A stretch of DNA of 64,000 nucleotides from Occultella kanbiaonis (GCF_009708215.1 NZ_CP046175.1:620001-684000); one strand, 5' to 3'; numbered from the stretch's first letter, positions 9,875-18,245 are shown. Numbers and translations: made by a program. Notes: generated by a model not told the origin, from the sequence alone.

Positions 9875-11097
9875 GCGATCCACACGAGGCGATCACCCGG
9901 GCCCACCGTGAGGAGTGGGCACGGGTGGTCGCCTCACTGACCCGGCGGTTCGGGGACCTCGACGTCGCCGAGGAGGCTGCCGCCGAGGCGTTCGCGACCG
10001 CCATCGAACGGTGGCCAGCCGACGGCGTGCCCCCGAATCCCGGTGCCTGGCTGACCACGACCGCGAGCCACAAGGCCATCGACCGGATCCGTCGCGAGAG
10101 CAAGCGCGAGGACAAGCACAAGGAGGCCCAGGTGCGGTACGACGACCCGGCAGGGCCCGGCGTGCCTCGTGGTGCCATCGACGACGAGCGGCTCCGGCTG
10201 ATCTTCACCTGCGCTCATCCGGCCCTGGCGATGCAGGCCCGGGTCGCGCTGACCCTGCGCATGGTCGGCGGACTGACCGCGGCCGAGATCGGTCGCGCGT
10301 TCCTGGTGCGGGAGGACTCGATGACCCGCCGGATCACCCGCGCCAAGGTCAAGATCAAGGAGGCGCGCATCCCGTACCGAGTGCCCGAGGCCGACGAGCT
10401 CCCGGCCCGTGTGTCCGGCGTGCTCGCCGTGCTCTACCTCGTGTTCAACGAGGGCTACCTGTCCACGAGCCCCGACGCCGATCCCGTCCGGGCGGAGCTG
10501 ACGGCCGAGGCGATCCGGCTCACGCGCCTGATCCGGGAGCTGTTGCCCCAGGACGGTGAGGTGGCCGGGCTGCTGGCCTTGATGCTGCTCATCGAGGCCC
10601 GCCGCCCGGCCAGGGTGTCGCCGGGCGGTGAGCTGGTCACGCTCGACGAGCAGGACCGGGGCGCCTGGGACGCGGCGCTCATCGCCGAGGGGCACCGGCT
10701 GGTGCGCGAGCGCCTGGCGACGGGAGCGGCTCCCGGCCGCTACCAGGTCCTCGCCGCGATCAATGCGGTGCACACCTCAGCCCGCACCATGGAGGAGACC
10801 GACTGGTCGCAGGTCGTCGCTCTCTACGACCAGCTTGTCCGCCTCGATCCATCGCCGATCGTGGCGCTCAACCGGGCCATCGCGATCGCCGAGCTCGACG
10901 GACCCGAGGTGGCGCTGGCCGCCGTCGACCGGCTCGTGGAACCGCTGGCCGGCTACCACTCCTTTCACGCGACCCGCGCGGACCTGTTGCGCCGCCTGGG
11001 CCGCAATCGGGATGCTCGTGCGGCATATGCCCTGGCCATCGAACTGGCGGGCAACACAGCCGAGGTTGCCGCCCTGGCCAGGCGCCGTGACCTGTAG
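9871..11097 (+). CDS. ECF sigma factor, ECF42 type, with C-terminal extension
   Basis: 408 residues. The N-terminal third carries sigma region 2 (FGDLDVAEEAAAEAFATAIERW, PGAWLTTTASHKAIDRIRR) and region 4 (LTLRMVGGLTAAEIGRAFLV, MTRRITRAKVKIKEA). The rest is the long helical, TPR-like extension seen in this group (FNEGYLSTS, LALMLLIEARRPAR, NRAIAIAELDGPEVALAAV). The GTG at 9871 overlaps the preceding DGPF stop; in-frame codons upstream of it lie inside the DGPF gene. No anti-sigma gene is adjacent, as expected for ECF42, where the C-terminal extension is thought to take over regulation. Confidence 0.9.
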   Translation: MSDPHEAITRAHREEWARVVASLTRRFGDLDVAEEAAAEAFATAIERWPADGVPPNPGAWLTTTASHKAIDRIRRESKREDKHKEAQVRYDDPAGPGVPRGAIDDERLRLIFTCAHPALAMQARVALTLRMVGGLTAAEIGRAFLVREDSMTRRITRAKVKIKEARIPYRVPEADELPARVSGVLAVLYLVFNEGYLSTSPDADPVRAELTAEAIRLTRLIRELLPQDGEVAGLLALMLLIEARRPARVSPGGELVTLDEQDRGAWDAALIAEGHRLVRERLATGAAPGRYQVLAAINAVHTSARTMEETDWSQVVALYDQLVRLDPSPIVALNRAIAIAELDGPEVALAAVDRLVEPLAGYHSFHATRADLLRRLGRNRDARAAYALAIELAGNTAEVAALARRRDL

Positions 11098-11118
11098 AAG
11101 AGGTCGCCGTCGTCGTGC

Positions 11119-11967
11119 TCAGGTAGACGGTCGCCCCGCGCCGCCGGGCGCGGTGGGCTCCACCGGTGCCCGCTTGACCAGACGCGCACTGAGGTACCTG
11201 GTCTCGCCCGCAGCGAGCCGCGCGTGGGTCCGCGTCCCCCGCAGCCCGGCGAACAGGTTGAAGGCACGATGGAACACGCGAGGGATCCACGCCGCGATCA
11301 GGGCACGACGGCGATCGTCGTCCAGGTCGAGTGCGGCCAGGACCCGCGGCGTGATGTCGCGCGTCTCCACGAGGTCCAGCCGACCGGACCGGAGCTGGCG
11401 ACCAAGGGTGGCCATCCCGTCGGCTGACCGCAGGTCGGCGAACAGGAGATGGCCTCCCGGGCGCAGCACTCGGTGTACCTGCGCGAGGAACCGCTCCATC
11501 GAGTCGTAGCAGTGTGACGACTCCACGTTGACGACGACATCGAAGGAGTTGTCGGGGAAGGGCAGATCGAGCGCATCGCCTTGGACGAAGGTCAGGCCGG
11601 GGCCGACCCGGTCCCGTCGGCACAGGGCGATGGCCCTGCGGGAGAAGTCCAAACCCGTCGTCGAGCGCGGATCGCGGTAGCGAGCGATGAACGATGCCCC
11701 GCCGCCGCGGCCGCAGCCGACCTCCAGCACGTCTGCTCCACTCATCGGAGTCACGCCGAGGACGTGGTCGTAGAGCTGGATGCACATGCGGTCGGGCTCG
11801 TCCGCGTCCTGGAGGTCCAGGTGCTGCCCGTCGGGGGGCGCGTAGCCGTAGTTCATGAAGGCCCACTCGGGCCGACGGACCCGCGCGGCGAGCAGCTCGT
11901 ACAGTCCTCGCCAGGCGAGTTCGCGCGCACTCACGACCGTCAGGCTACGGGTGTCCGGGCCGGTCAC
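11119..11967 (-). CDS. SAM-dependent methyltransferase
   Basis: A 282-residue class I methyltransferase. Motif I is VLEVGCGRGGGASFIA with the acidic strand-2 end TTGLDFSRRAI, followed by FVQGDALDLPFPDNSFDVVV (motif II), the SSHCYDSMERFLAQVHRVLRPGGHLLFADL region, and a C-terminal helical part. The MNYGYAPP segment before motif I and the overall pattern resemble the phthiotriolone/UbiE-like small-molecule methyltransferases of actinobacteria; the substrate is unknown. The gene is convergent with the sigma-factor gene (21-bp gap) and stands alone. A small inverted repeat lies just upstream of its start. Confidence 0.85.
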   Translation of the reverse strand: MTGPDTRSLTVVSARELAWRGLYELLAARVRRPEWAFMNYGYAPPDGQHLDLQDADEPDRMCIQLYDHVLGVTPMSGADVLEVGCGRGGGASFIARYRDPRSTTGLDFSRRAIALCRRDRVGPGLTFVQGDALDLPFPDNSFDVVVNVESSHCYDSMERFLAQVHRVLRPGGHLLFADLRSADGMATLGRQLRSGRLDLVETRDITPRVLAALDLDDDRRRALIAAWIPRVFHRAFNLFAGLRGTRTHARLAAGETRYLSARLVKRAPVEPTAPGGAGRPST

Positions 11968-11973
11968 TCGGGC

Positions 11974-11992
11974 GATCCGTGATCATCGGATC
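11974..11992. promoter_or_regulatory. Inverted repeat upstream of the methyltransferase gene
   Basis: GATCCG and CGGATC arms flank a 7-bp TGATCAT centre, 7 bp before the minus-strand start at 11967. This is a plausible operator. The rest of the 261-bp gap 11968-12228 shows no other feature I can support. Confidence 0.3.
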
Positions 11993-12228
11993 CACGAGAG
12001 GGCGAATCGTGTCGGCCCGGGGACACCGCCGAGATCGCCACCCGGACTGGTCGCCGCGACAGGCTCGTGTGGTTCCTGGCGCAGGTCTGCCCGCAAGGGC
12101 GCATCACGGTGCCCTTCCGGCTGCACCCGCAACGCGAGTGTCGCGAACGCCGCATGACGATGATTGAGCAGACCGCAGCCTCCGCCGCGACGGTAGTTCG
12201 GTCGCCCTCCACAGCCATGAGGAGACCC

Positions 12229-12954
12229 ATGGAGCCACGTCACGTCCAGCGTTTCCGGGAGACGTCCCCGGTCCGCCGGGGATCGTCCGCCAGAGACGAA
12301 CCCGCGGGTCTGAGTGCCGTGATCGCCGCCATGGCGCAGGGTCGCCGAGCGGGCCTCTCCGCAACGAGCACGGCGAGCATCCAGCGGCTGATCGGCAATG
12401 GGGCCATGGGCCGGGTGCTGGCCGGTTCGGCTGCCGGCTCCGCCACGCCCGCGGTGCAGCGCTTCCGTGTCGACTCGATGAAGCAGGAGGTGGGCAAGGA
12501 CCTACGGGAGAAGCACGTCGGCACCGAGGCCATGCCGGACGTGAGCACAGCCGACGCGCGGGATCAGGCCGTCGCGGCTGTGTACTACCAGCGCGCCAGG
12601 GAGGACCGGCGCACGAAGAACACTGTCTTCTTCGTGGACCCGGCGACCCTCTTCGCCGACCTGCGAGAGACGAACAAGGACACCGATCTCCGGAGCGGAC
12701 CGGACTACACCACGACCAACTCCTACCCGGCCATCAGCGTCCTGGTGGTCGGCAAGACCAACAAGGATTCCGAGGGTCGACAGGTGAAGGGCGCCGTCAG
12801 TGGCCCATTCGTGAAGTTCGAGATCGAGCACGGCCAGGCAAAGCCGATGGTCAGGATCAACAAGGACGGCGGACTGATGGCCTTCAACCATCTGCAGGAG
12901 ACCAGCCCCAAGACACTCGGGACCAAGGTCGACGTGCTCAAGGACGAGGGCTGA
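12229..12954 (+). CDS. Protein with eCIS-cargo-type N-terminal motif
   Basis: A 241-residue protein of unknown function. Residues 51-64 read IQRLIGNGAMGRVL, a diverged form of the LQRxxGNxAVxRLL signature found near the N-terminus of many actinobacterial proteins encoded with DUF4157 domains or extracellular contractile injection systems (eCIS). The N-terminal 90 residues are otherwise Ala/Ser/Arg-rich and probably disordered. The C-terminal 150 residues look globular (KNTVFFVDPATLFADLRE; ISVLVVGKTNKDSEGRQVKG; FVKFEIEHGQAKPMVRINK). The ATG at 12229 was chosen for AGGAGA just upstream; the open frame extends back to 12067 without a good site. It heads a three-gene run with the next two genes. 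Confidence 0.6.
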   Translation: MEPRHVQRFRETSPVRRGSSARDEPAGLSAVIAAMAQGRRAGLSATSTASIQRLIGNGAMGRVLAGSAAGSATPAVQRFRVDSMKQEVGKDLREKHVGTEAMPDVSTADARDQAVAAVYYQRAREDRRTKNTVFFVDPATLFADLRETNKDTDLRSGPDYTTTNSYPAISVLVVGKTNKDSEGRQVKGAVSGPFVKFEIEHGQAKPMVRINKDGGLMAFNHLQETSPKTLGTKVDVLKDEG

Positions 12955-12998
12955 CGCCGAACACGGACCGGCTGGACCGGACCAGGAAGGCGGGCCGA

Positions 12999-13802
12999 AT
13001 GGACCTGCGGGACCGACGCCACGAAGAACCCGGGCGCACAGGGTCTGCACCGACCCGCGATGTCCAGCCGGTGCCGCCGCGGCCGGGCACGGCACAGCAG
13101 GACGTCCTGGACCTGCAGCGCTCCGCCGGCAACGCGGCGGTGGCGCGCCTGCTCCAAGCCGGCCGGCCGGTGCAGCGGCTCGTGGACCGGGCCAAGGCGC
13201 AGGAGCGGGTCACAACGTCGGAGTACAAGGACCTGAAGAACCGCCTGGACGCCGAGGGTGGCGCCGGGATGACCAGTCTGTTCACCGGCCAGTTCATCCG
13301 GCTGGCATCGCTGTTCAGGAAGAACCGTCCCTCGCTCGAGATGCTCAGGAGCGCATCGCTCGAGCACCTGGCCGTGGCTGCCTATGAGACGCAGGACGCG
13401 TTCGCCTCCACCAGGCTGGCGCAGGCGGTCTCGGGCTTTCCGGTGCTCACGCAGAAATCGCTCATCAGCAACGCGGTCCAGGTGGACGACCTGTCCGCCG
13501 CGATCGGAGCTCTCAGCGTGCAGAGCAAGAAGCACATCGCGGTGCCGAAACACAACTGGGTCAAGGCGGTCGCGGCGCCGGCCACATTCCAGCCGTCCGA
13601 CGAGCGTGCCGACGCAGTGCTGCACGAGCCCAGCTGGAACCAGGTGGCGGCGCTGATGTACGCGGCCATCCAGTACGGCGAGCAGACGACGTACAAGGTC
13701 TCGACCTTCCAACGGGTCCATGACTTCGGTGGCGAGCGGATCGCGGTCATCTTCACCGTGATCGGCGGCCAGCCCAGGGTCTCCGACGCGTGGGTGGAGT
13801 GA
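12999..13802 (+). CDS. Protein with eCIS-cargo-type LQRSAGNAAVARLL motif
   Basis: A 267-residue protein. Residues 39-52 are LQRSAGNAAVARLL, a textbook copy of the signature seen in proteins carried by or associated with contractile injection systems and DUF4157 loci. A Pro/Arg-rich linker precedes it. The C-terminal part (from about residue 60) is helical with no recognised catalytic motif and ends VHDFGGERIAVIFTVIGGQPRVSDAWVE. AGGAAGG precedes the ATG. The following gene starts 2 bp after its stop, a spacing typical of toxin-immunity pairs. A role as a secreted toxin or effector is inferred; no injection-system structural genes are in the window. Confidence 0.65.
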   Translation: MDLRDRRHEEPGRTGSAPTRDVQPVPPRPGTAQQDVLDLQRSAGNAAVARLLQAGRPVQRLVDRAKAQERVTTSEYKDLKNRLDAEGGAGMTSLFTGQFIRLASLFRKNRPSLEMLRSASLEHLAVAAYETQDAFASTRLAQAVSGFPVLTQKSLISNAVQVDDLSAAIGALSVQSKKHIAVPKHNWVKAVAAPATFQPSDERADAVLHEPSWNQVAALMYAAIQYGEQTTYKVSTFQRVHDFGGERIAVIFTVIGGQPRVSDAWVE

Positions 13803-13804
13803 AG

Positions 13805-14263
13805 ATGGATGCCACCAGTGGGGTAGAGGCACTCGTCGGCCATGTTCGATCCGGAGATCTCACGTCGGCCGTCCGCGTCGCCGCCGAGCTGGACCTGACC
13901 GAGTTCCGCGAGGCCATGCTCGGCGAGGCCTTCGACCACCAGTCGCTGTCCTGTTACGGCCTGTACGTCGGACTGCTCCAGCGGGGTGAGTCGGCCGAAC
14001 TCCACGTCGCGGCGTCCGAGGTACTGGGCCTCGCACTCAACATCTACCCGGGTGCCTATCCGGTGGCGTTCGTCCACGCACAGCGAGCCCTGGCTCTCGA
14101 GCCTGAGGACGTCTCGATCAAGGAGCACCTGCTGTCCTTCCACAACAACCCGGAGCGCCTGCTGCCGCCTGCGGAGGCGGCACGGGTGGCTGGCGAGGTC
14201 CTCGCCGTCGACCCCTCCAACGCAGCCGGACTGGAGGTGCTCCGACGGCTCGACCTCGCGTAG
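13805..14263 (+). CDS. Possible immunity protein, TPR-like
   Basis: A 152-residue all-helical protein. The core YVGLLQRGESAELHVAASEV, NIYPGAYPVAFVHAQRALAL, PEDVSIKEHLLSFHNNPERL and VLAVDPSNAAGLEVLRRL resembles small TPR-like proteins that often follow polymorphic toxins. The ATG at 13805 lies 2 bp after the previous stop and has GGAG/GTGAAG in front, so the two are probably co-translated. A GTG at 13790 is an alternative start. Protection against the preceding protein is inferred from arrangement and size, not from a defined family. Confidence 0.5.
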   Translation: MDATSGVEALVGHVRSGDLTSAVRVAAELDLTEFREAMLGEAFDHQSLSCYGLYVGLLQRGESAELHVAASEVLGLALNIYPGAYPVAFVHAQRALALEPEDVSIKEHLLSFHNNPERLLPPAEAARVAGEVLAVDPSNAAGLEVLRRLDLA

Positions 14264-14283
14264 AGGCAGGGGATGACGGTGGC

Positions 14284-15207
14284 CTAGCGGCGTAGCGCCA
14301 GTCCCGCGGCGACCTCGAGCACGCACAGTGCGGCAAGTCGGATCGTGCGCTGGTCGGACGTGTCCGCGGTCGCGTCGATCTCGGTGAGATCGACCGAGGC
14401 GACGGCGGGGTGTGCTCCGGCAGCGCGGGCTGCGGCCCGTAGCTCGTGCGCGGCGATCCCGCCTGGTACCGAGGCCGGGCAGGCGGGTGCCACCGACCGG
14501 TCGCACACGTCCACGTCGAGGTCGACGTGCACCGGGCCGCCGCCCGCCGAGGCGATCTCCAGGGCCTGCGCCATCACGTCCGCCATCGGGCGCCGGTGCA
14601 ACTCGTCGCGATGGACGATCGTGATCCCGAGTTCGAGCGCTCGGGCCGCATAGGCCCGCGAGTTCGCGAAGTCTGCGATGCCGACCTGCACCACACGCTG
14701 CCCGTCCAGGCCGGCCTCGATCAGGCGCCGGACCGGGGAGCCGTTGCTGACGCCGTCGCGCAGGTCGTGGTGGGCGTCCAGGGTGACAAGGCCCGCCGTC
14801 GCGAGGTCCGCGCCCCAGGTGCCGAGGGCTGCGGGCACGGTCGCGGCGTTGTCGCCGCCGAGTGCGACCAGGGCGCGTGAGCGAGCCGATGCCTGCGCGA
14901 CCGAGCGCATCGCGCGGGCCTCGCCGTCCGGGCCATCCGGCTCGGGGACGTCGCCGACGTCGGCGAAGGCCAGGGCGCCGAGATCCGCGCAAGGTGGGCC
15001 TACGCCGTCGGGCACCACGAACTGGCTGTAGCGACGCAGTGCGTCGCGGACCGCGGCGGGCGTGGCGTGCGCGCCGGTGGGGGACAGCGACGTGCGGTGG
15101 GTGGGGATGCCGATCAGGGTGAGGTCGACGTGGTCGGCAGGGTCGGCGGGCAGCGGCGGCCAGTCGCCGGCACGGGGCCAGAGCGGGTCGTGCGACAGCG
15201 CCGTCAT
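14284..15207 (-). CDS. hutG: Formimidoylglutamase
   Basis: HutG hydrolyses N-formimidoyl-L-glutamate to glutamate and formamide, the last step of this hut pathway. The 307-residue ureohydrolase-fold protein shows the Mn-binding segments GGDNAATVPAALG (117-129), TLDAHHDLRDG (142-152) and VDLDVDVCDRSVAP (228-241), plus the substrate-loop GIPTHRTSLSPTGAHATPAAVR. The usual GGDH is GGDN here, so one classical metal ligand is Asn. Agmatinase is the main alternative, but hut genes nearby favour HutG. There is no clear ribosome-binding site before the ATG, so a leaderless transcript is possible. No copy of the hutU/hutH palindrome was found upstream. Confidence 0.87.
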   Translation of the reverse strand: MTALSHDPLWPRAGDWPPLPADPADHVDLTLIGIPTHRTSLSPTGAHATPAAVRDALRRYSQFVVPDGVGPPCADLGALAFADVGDVPEPDGPDGEARAMRSVAQASARSRALVALGGDNAATVPAALGTWGADLATAGLVTLDAHHDLRDGVSNGSPVRRLIEAGLDGQRVVQVGIADFANSRAYAARALELGITIVHRDELHRRPMADVMAQALEIASAGGGPVHVDLDVDVCDRSVAPACPASVPGGIAAHELRAAARAAGAHPAVASVDLTEIDATADTSDQRTIRLAALCVLEVAAGLALRR

Positions 15208-15290
15208 GGTGGAAGGGTAGCCGCGGGGTCGTCGACGGCGAGGCTCAGGGAGCGGCGCGACGGCCCTCGCGAGTCGATCGCGGTAGCGGC

Positions 15291-15340
15291 CAGGTCCTGA
15301 CCTGATCTCTCCGTAGGGTGTGGTTCAGGTGATCGGAGAG
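15291..15340. promoter_or_regulatory. Two inverted repeats in the hutG-VOC divergent region
   Basis: CAGGTC and GACCTG (15291-15304, 2-bp spacer) and CTCTCCG with CGGAGAG (15307-15313 and 15334-15340) lie between the divergent hutG and VOC genes. The second precedes the VOC start by 26 bp and could be an operator or leader hairpin. Confidence 0.35.
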
Positions 15341-15366
15341 CGGTCGCCGCGAGGAAGGGATGACCG

Positions 15367-15738
15367 ATGGACTGGAAGATCGAACTGATCCATGTGCCGG
15401 TGACCGATGTGGATCGGGCCAAGGAGTTCTACGTCCGGATCGGCTTCAACGCCGACCACGACCAGACGCCGTTCGAGGGACTTCGGTTCGTGCAGATGAC
15501 CCCGCCCGGCTCGGCGTGCTCGATCGCTTTCGGTACGGGGCTCGGGGGGACCCTGGAACCCGGCCAGCAGAACACGATCCAGGTCGTCGTGCCGAACGCC
15601 GAGGAGGCGCTCGCACACCTGCGGTCGGTGGGCGTCGAGGCCAACGGCGTCGATGAGCAGGCGTGGGGAAACTTCGTCACGTTCGACGACCCCGATGGCA
15701 ACACCTGGACGCTGCAGGAAGTGCCCGTGCGCGGCTGA
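15367..15738 (+). CDS. VOC (glyoxalase/bleomycin-resistance) family protein
   Basis: A 123-residue protein with two beta-alpha-beta-beta-beta units. The opening WKIELIHVPVTDVDRAKEFYV gives the first metal-position His, and VTFDDPDGNTWTLQEV near the C-terminus gives the last strand with its acidic metal position. GLGGTLEPGQQNTIQVVV fills the middle. AGGAAGGG precedes the ATG. Members include glyoxalase I, dioxygenases and drug-binding proteins; the substrate cannot be assigned. It is monocistronic. Confidence 0.85.
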   Translation: MDWKIELIHVPVTDVDRAKEFYVRIGFNADHDQTPFEGLRFVQMTPPGSACSIAFGTGLGGTLEPGQQNTIQVVVPNAEEALAHLRSVGVEANGVDEQAWGNFVTFDDPDGNTWTLQEVPVRG

Positions 15739-15857
15739 GGCAGCGGGTCGACGGGCCCAGGTTCCGGACCGGACCTCGGTGGGATCGGCGACGTCCGGGA
15801 TGACCGCATCACCGACACGTCGGCCCATCGTCGTGGGTGGAGTGGTATCTTCGATGC

Positions 15858-16103
15858 ATGGGTGGTACGTACGTAGTCACGATGGGCGACCGCGGTCGAC
15901 TCGTGGTTCCCGCGGAACTGCGGGGGCGCGCGGGCTTGAGCATCGGCACGCCCTTGATCCTCGTTGAGAGTGAGACCGGCCTGGTCGTCATGACTCGTGA
16001 CCAGGCGCGAGCCCACCTGCGTCGACAACTTGAGGGCTCCGACCTGGTCAGTGACCTCCTCGACGAACGACGCCGAGCCGCAATCGCAGAGGACGCTGCG
16101 TGA
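15858..16103 (+). CDS. vapB: AbrB/MazE-type antitoxin
   Basis: An 81-residue protein whose N-terminal half is a swapped-hairpin AbrB domain: TYVVTMGDRGRLVVPAELRGRAGLSIGTPLIL. The C-terminal half is a charged helix (DQARAHLRRQLEGSDLVSDL) that would wrap the toxin. The ATG at 15858 keeps the conserved start of the domain; upstream codons extend to 15837. Its stop overlaps the VapC start (GTGA). Such pairs repress their own promoter. Confidence 0.87.
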   Translation: MGGTYVVTMGDRGRLVVPAELRGRAGLSIGTPLILVESETGLVVMTRDQARAHLRRQLEGSDLVSDLLDERRRAAIAEDAA

Positions 16104-16468
16104 GGTCGGTACTTGACGCCTCCGCACTCCTGGCGTTCCTCCAAGGTGAGGCGGGGGCCGACGTTGTCGAGTCCGTCCTGACCGATCAGGCGCACTGTTC
16201 GGCGGTGAACTGGTCGGAAGTGGCTCAGAAGGTCCGATCCGTGGGCGGGGACTGGGCAGTCGCGGCCGCGCTCTTGTCGAGCTATGGAGTACAGGTCGAA
16301 CCGGCGACGATCGACGACGCCGAGGCTGCTGCGCGGATCTGGCGGCGCGGCTCCGGGCTCTCCCTCGCTGATCGGTTCTGTCTTGCGCTGGGCGACCGGC
16401 TCGGTGCGACGGTCTGGACTGCCGACGCCGCATGGAGCTCGGTGGCCGACGTGCGGCAGATCAGGTGA
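16100..16468 (+). CDS. vapC: PIN-domain ribonuclease toxin, VapC family
   Basis: A 122-residue PIN protein. The acidic active site is visible: D6 in SVLDASALLAFL, E40 in NWSEVAQ, D91 in LSLADRFCLALG and D109 in TVWTADAAW. It would cleave RNA, often tRNA, when freed from its antitoxin. The GTG start at 16100 overlaps the antitoxin stop, coupling the two in one operon. Length and motif spacing are normal, so the toxin looks intact. Confidence 0.92.
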   Translation: MRSVLDASALLAFLQGEAGADVVESVLTDQAHCSAVNWSEVAQKVRSVGGDWAVAAALLSSYGVQVEPATIDDAEAAARIWRRGSGLSLADRFCLALGDRLGATVWTADAAWSSVADVRQIR

Positions 16469-16598
16469 CCCCAGCGCCGCGATCGGCGCCGACCTGTCAA
16501 CCGCAATCCGGGTCGACGGAGAAGTGCTCGGGTGTCTCATCGGCTGGTGGGCTCGGAACCCAGGTCTGAGCGTTGGAAGTCCCGCACGACAGCGCGAT

Positions 16599-17078
16599 TC
16601 AGCCTGACCCTGGTGGGGGGTCGAACAACGCGAGCTCGGCAGCATCGGGCGCCTGGAAAAGGGCGGCCCACTCCTCAAGGTGGGCGCGGCTGATGGGCGC
16701 GCTGTCCCAAGGTGGCTTCGAGTTCCGAGCCTCGATGCGCCGCCAGAGGTCGTCCATCGGCACCTCGAGCACGTGCAGTTCGACGCCGACGCCAAGTCCA
16801 CGAGCCACGGAACGCACCTGGTCACGTTCGGCCCGCGCCGCGAACCCGAAGTCGAGGACAACGCTGAGGCCAAGGCGCACGATCTCTTGGGCGAGCTGCC
16901 AGAGTTCGTGATTCACCCTCGCCTGGGTCGTCGTGGCCCACGGGGTGGGACCGAGAGCCCAAAGCCAGTCGTCCTTCGTGAGGCGCACGGCGCCCCGGTC
17001 CGCGGCTAGCTGCCTCGCGAGCGTGGTCTTGCCCGCCCCGGGCAGTCCGCAGGTGAGAATCAGTCGGGCCTCGCTCAC
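16599..17078 (-). CDS. Small P-loop ATPase/kinase
   Basis: A 159-residue AAA_33/zeta-toxin-like nucleotide kinase fold. The Walker A motif LILTCGLPGAGKTTLARQLA sits at the very N-terminus, followed by VRLTKDDWLWAL, the strand VVLDFGFAARAERDQVR and VELHVLEVPMDDLWRRIEARN. The GTG at 17078 puts the P-loop at the usual distance from the start; an ATG at 17132 adds 18 residues that do not look conserved. No ribosome-binding site is clear. The substrate is unknown. The 130 bp between vapC and this gene hold nothing I can identify. Confidence 0.75.
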   Translation of the reverse strand: MSEARLILTCGLPGAGKTTLARQLAADRGAVRLTKDDWLWALGPTPWATTTQARVNHELWQLAQEIVRLGLSVVLDFGFAARAERDQVRSVARGLGVGVELHVLEVPMDDLWRRIEARNSKPPWDSAPISRAHLEEWAALFQAPDAAELALFDPPPGSG

Positions 17079-17135
17079 GTGCTCAGTCAAGCAGTTCTGC
17101 GAACTGGGTGGACGACCACGCGCACGGACCACAGG

Positions 17136-17714
17136 TCAGCCGTGCAGGCTCGGCCGGTAGATCAACTCCTGGATGCTGCCATCGAGAGTCCGGGTCTCGA
17201 GTAGTTCGAGGTCGAAGTCGGCGGCGCCCTTGAAGATCGGATCCATGCCGTGCTCGCCGGTGATCACGGGGAAGAGCGTGACCTGCACGATGTCGACCAG
17301 GCCGGCGTTCAGCAGCGCGTTGTTGACCGCGAGGCTGCCGTGGGAGCGCAACGGCACCTCGGATTCCTCCTTCAGCCGGGCGACGACGTCGACGGCGTCG
17401 CCGCCCACGACGGTCGCGTCCGGCCAGTCGAGGGGGCCGTGCAGGGTGTTCGAGACGACCGTGGTGGGCAGGTTCCGCATCCGGGTGACCCAGGGGTCGC
17501 GGACGTCGGAGGCCTCGGTGCTCGCGGCGAGCATCTCCACGAACGAGCGGAACGTGTTCGCTCCGAACACCATCCGTTGCTCCTCGTCATAGAGGGCGAG
17601 ACGACGGTCGAGCAGCTCGGGGCCCTGCTTGCCCCAGTATCCGGTCCAGTTGCCGCCGGCGGCGCCGAAGCCGTCGAGGCTGCTGAAGACGTCGAAGGTG
17701 TAGGTGACGGTCAT
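17136..17714 (-). CDS. RibD C-terminal / dihydrofolate-reductase-like protein
   Basis: A 192-residue reductase-fold protein starting MTVTYTFDVFSSLDGFGAAGG, with MVFGANTFRSFVEML and the cofactor region VPLRSHGSLAVNNALLNAGL, where the normally Gly-rich motif reads HGS. The start at 17714 is supported by GAGGAG about 6 nt upstream. It is the third of four RibD_C-type paralogs in the first 20 kb; these share the fold but little sequence, so they are probably independent acquisitions rather than tandem duplicates. The substrate is unknown. Confidence 0.83.
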   Translation of the reverse strand: MTVTYTFDVFSSLDGFGAAGGNWTGYWGKQGPELLDRRLALYDEEQRMVFGANTFRSFVEMLAASTEASDVRDPWVTRMRNLPTTVVSNTLHGPLDWPDATVVGGDAVDVVARLKEESEVPLRSHGSLAVNNALLNAGLVDIVQVTLFPVITGEHGMDPIFKGAADFDLELLETRTLDGSIQELIYRPSLHG

Positions 17715-17840
17715 GATCGGCTCCTCGCGTGGTTGGTTGACCCCTGGAGGCAGACCGAGAGCCACGGTGAAACTCATCGCTCCCGTGCGGCAGCGTGTCC
17801 GTCCAACCCGGCATCCGGCCCGGACTGACAGGATGACCCG

Positions 17841-18245
17841 GTGCCCGGATTTCATCACGTCGAGTTGTGGATCGCCGACCTCGAACAGGCCCGGACTGAG
17901 TGGGGCTGGCTCCTGACCCGAGTGGGTTTCGCGCTGGACGGTGATTGGTCCGGCGGCCAGACCTGGACCGCCGGCGGCGCCTACCTCACCTTCACGACCT
18001 CGCCGAACCTGACGACGCCCGTGCACGATCGCCGCAGTCCCGGACTCAACCACCTCGCGTTCAAGGCGGGCCCGCAGGCAGCGGTCGACGCGATCATGGC
18101 CGACGCGCCGGAGCACGGCTGGCGGCCGCTCTACCAGGAGCGCTACCCGCACGCCGGCGGGCCGGACCACTACGCGGGCTGGCTGGAGAACTCCGCCGGC
18201 TTCAAGGCCGAGATCGTCGCTGAGGGAGAAGATGACCATGAATGA
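17841..18245 (+). CDS. VOC (glyoxalase-like) family protein
   Basis: A 134-residue VOC protein: FHHVELWIADLEQARTEWGW at the N-terminus and SPGLNHLAFKAG in the centre give the two His metal positions, and ENSAGFKAEIVA closes the second module with a Glu. This order matches the glyoxalase/dioxygenase type of small VOC proteins. It starts with GTG at 17841 after AGGAT. Its 3' end overlaps the next gene, so the two are probably co-expressed. The substrate is unknown. Confidence 0.83.
   Translation: MPGFHHVELWIADLEQARTEWGWLLTRVGFALDGDWSGGQTWTAGGAYLTFTTSPNLTTPVHDRRSPGLNHLAFKAGPQAAVDAIMADAPEHGWRPLYQERYPHAGGPDHYAGWLENSAGFKAEIVAEGEDDHE

Noticed and set aside
12067-12228. Upstream extension of the protein at 12229 (54 more residues)
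   Set aside because: The extension lacks a ribosome-binding site and reads as low-quality Arg/Cys-rich sequence, whereas AGGAGA stands before the ATG at 12229.
16469-16598. tRNA or small RNA between vapC and the P-loop kinase gene
   Set aside because: No cloverleaf pairing, TTC arm or terminator could be drawn. Nothing is supported there.
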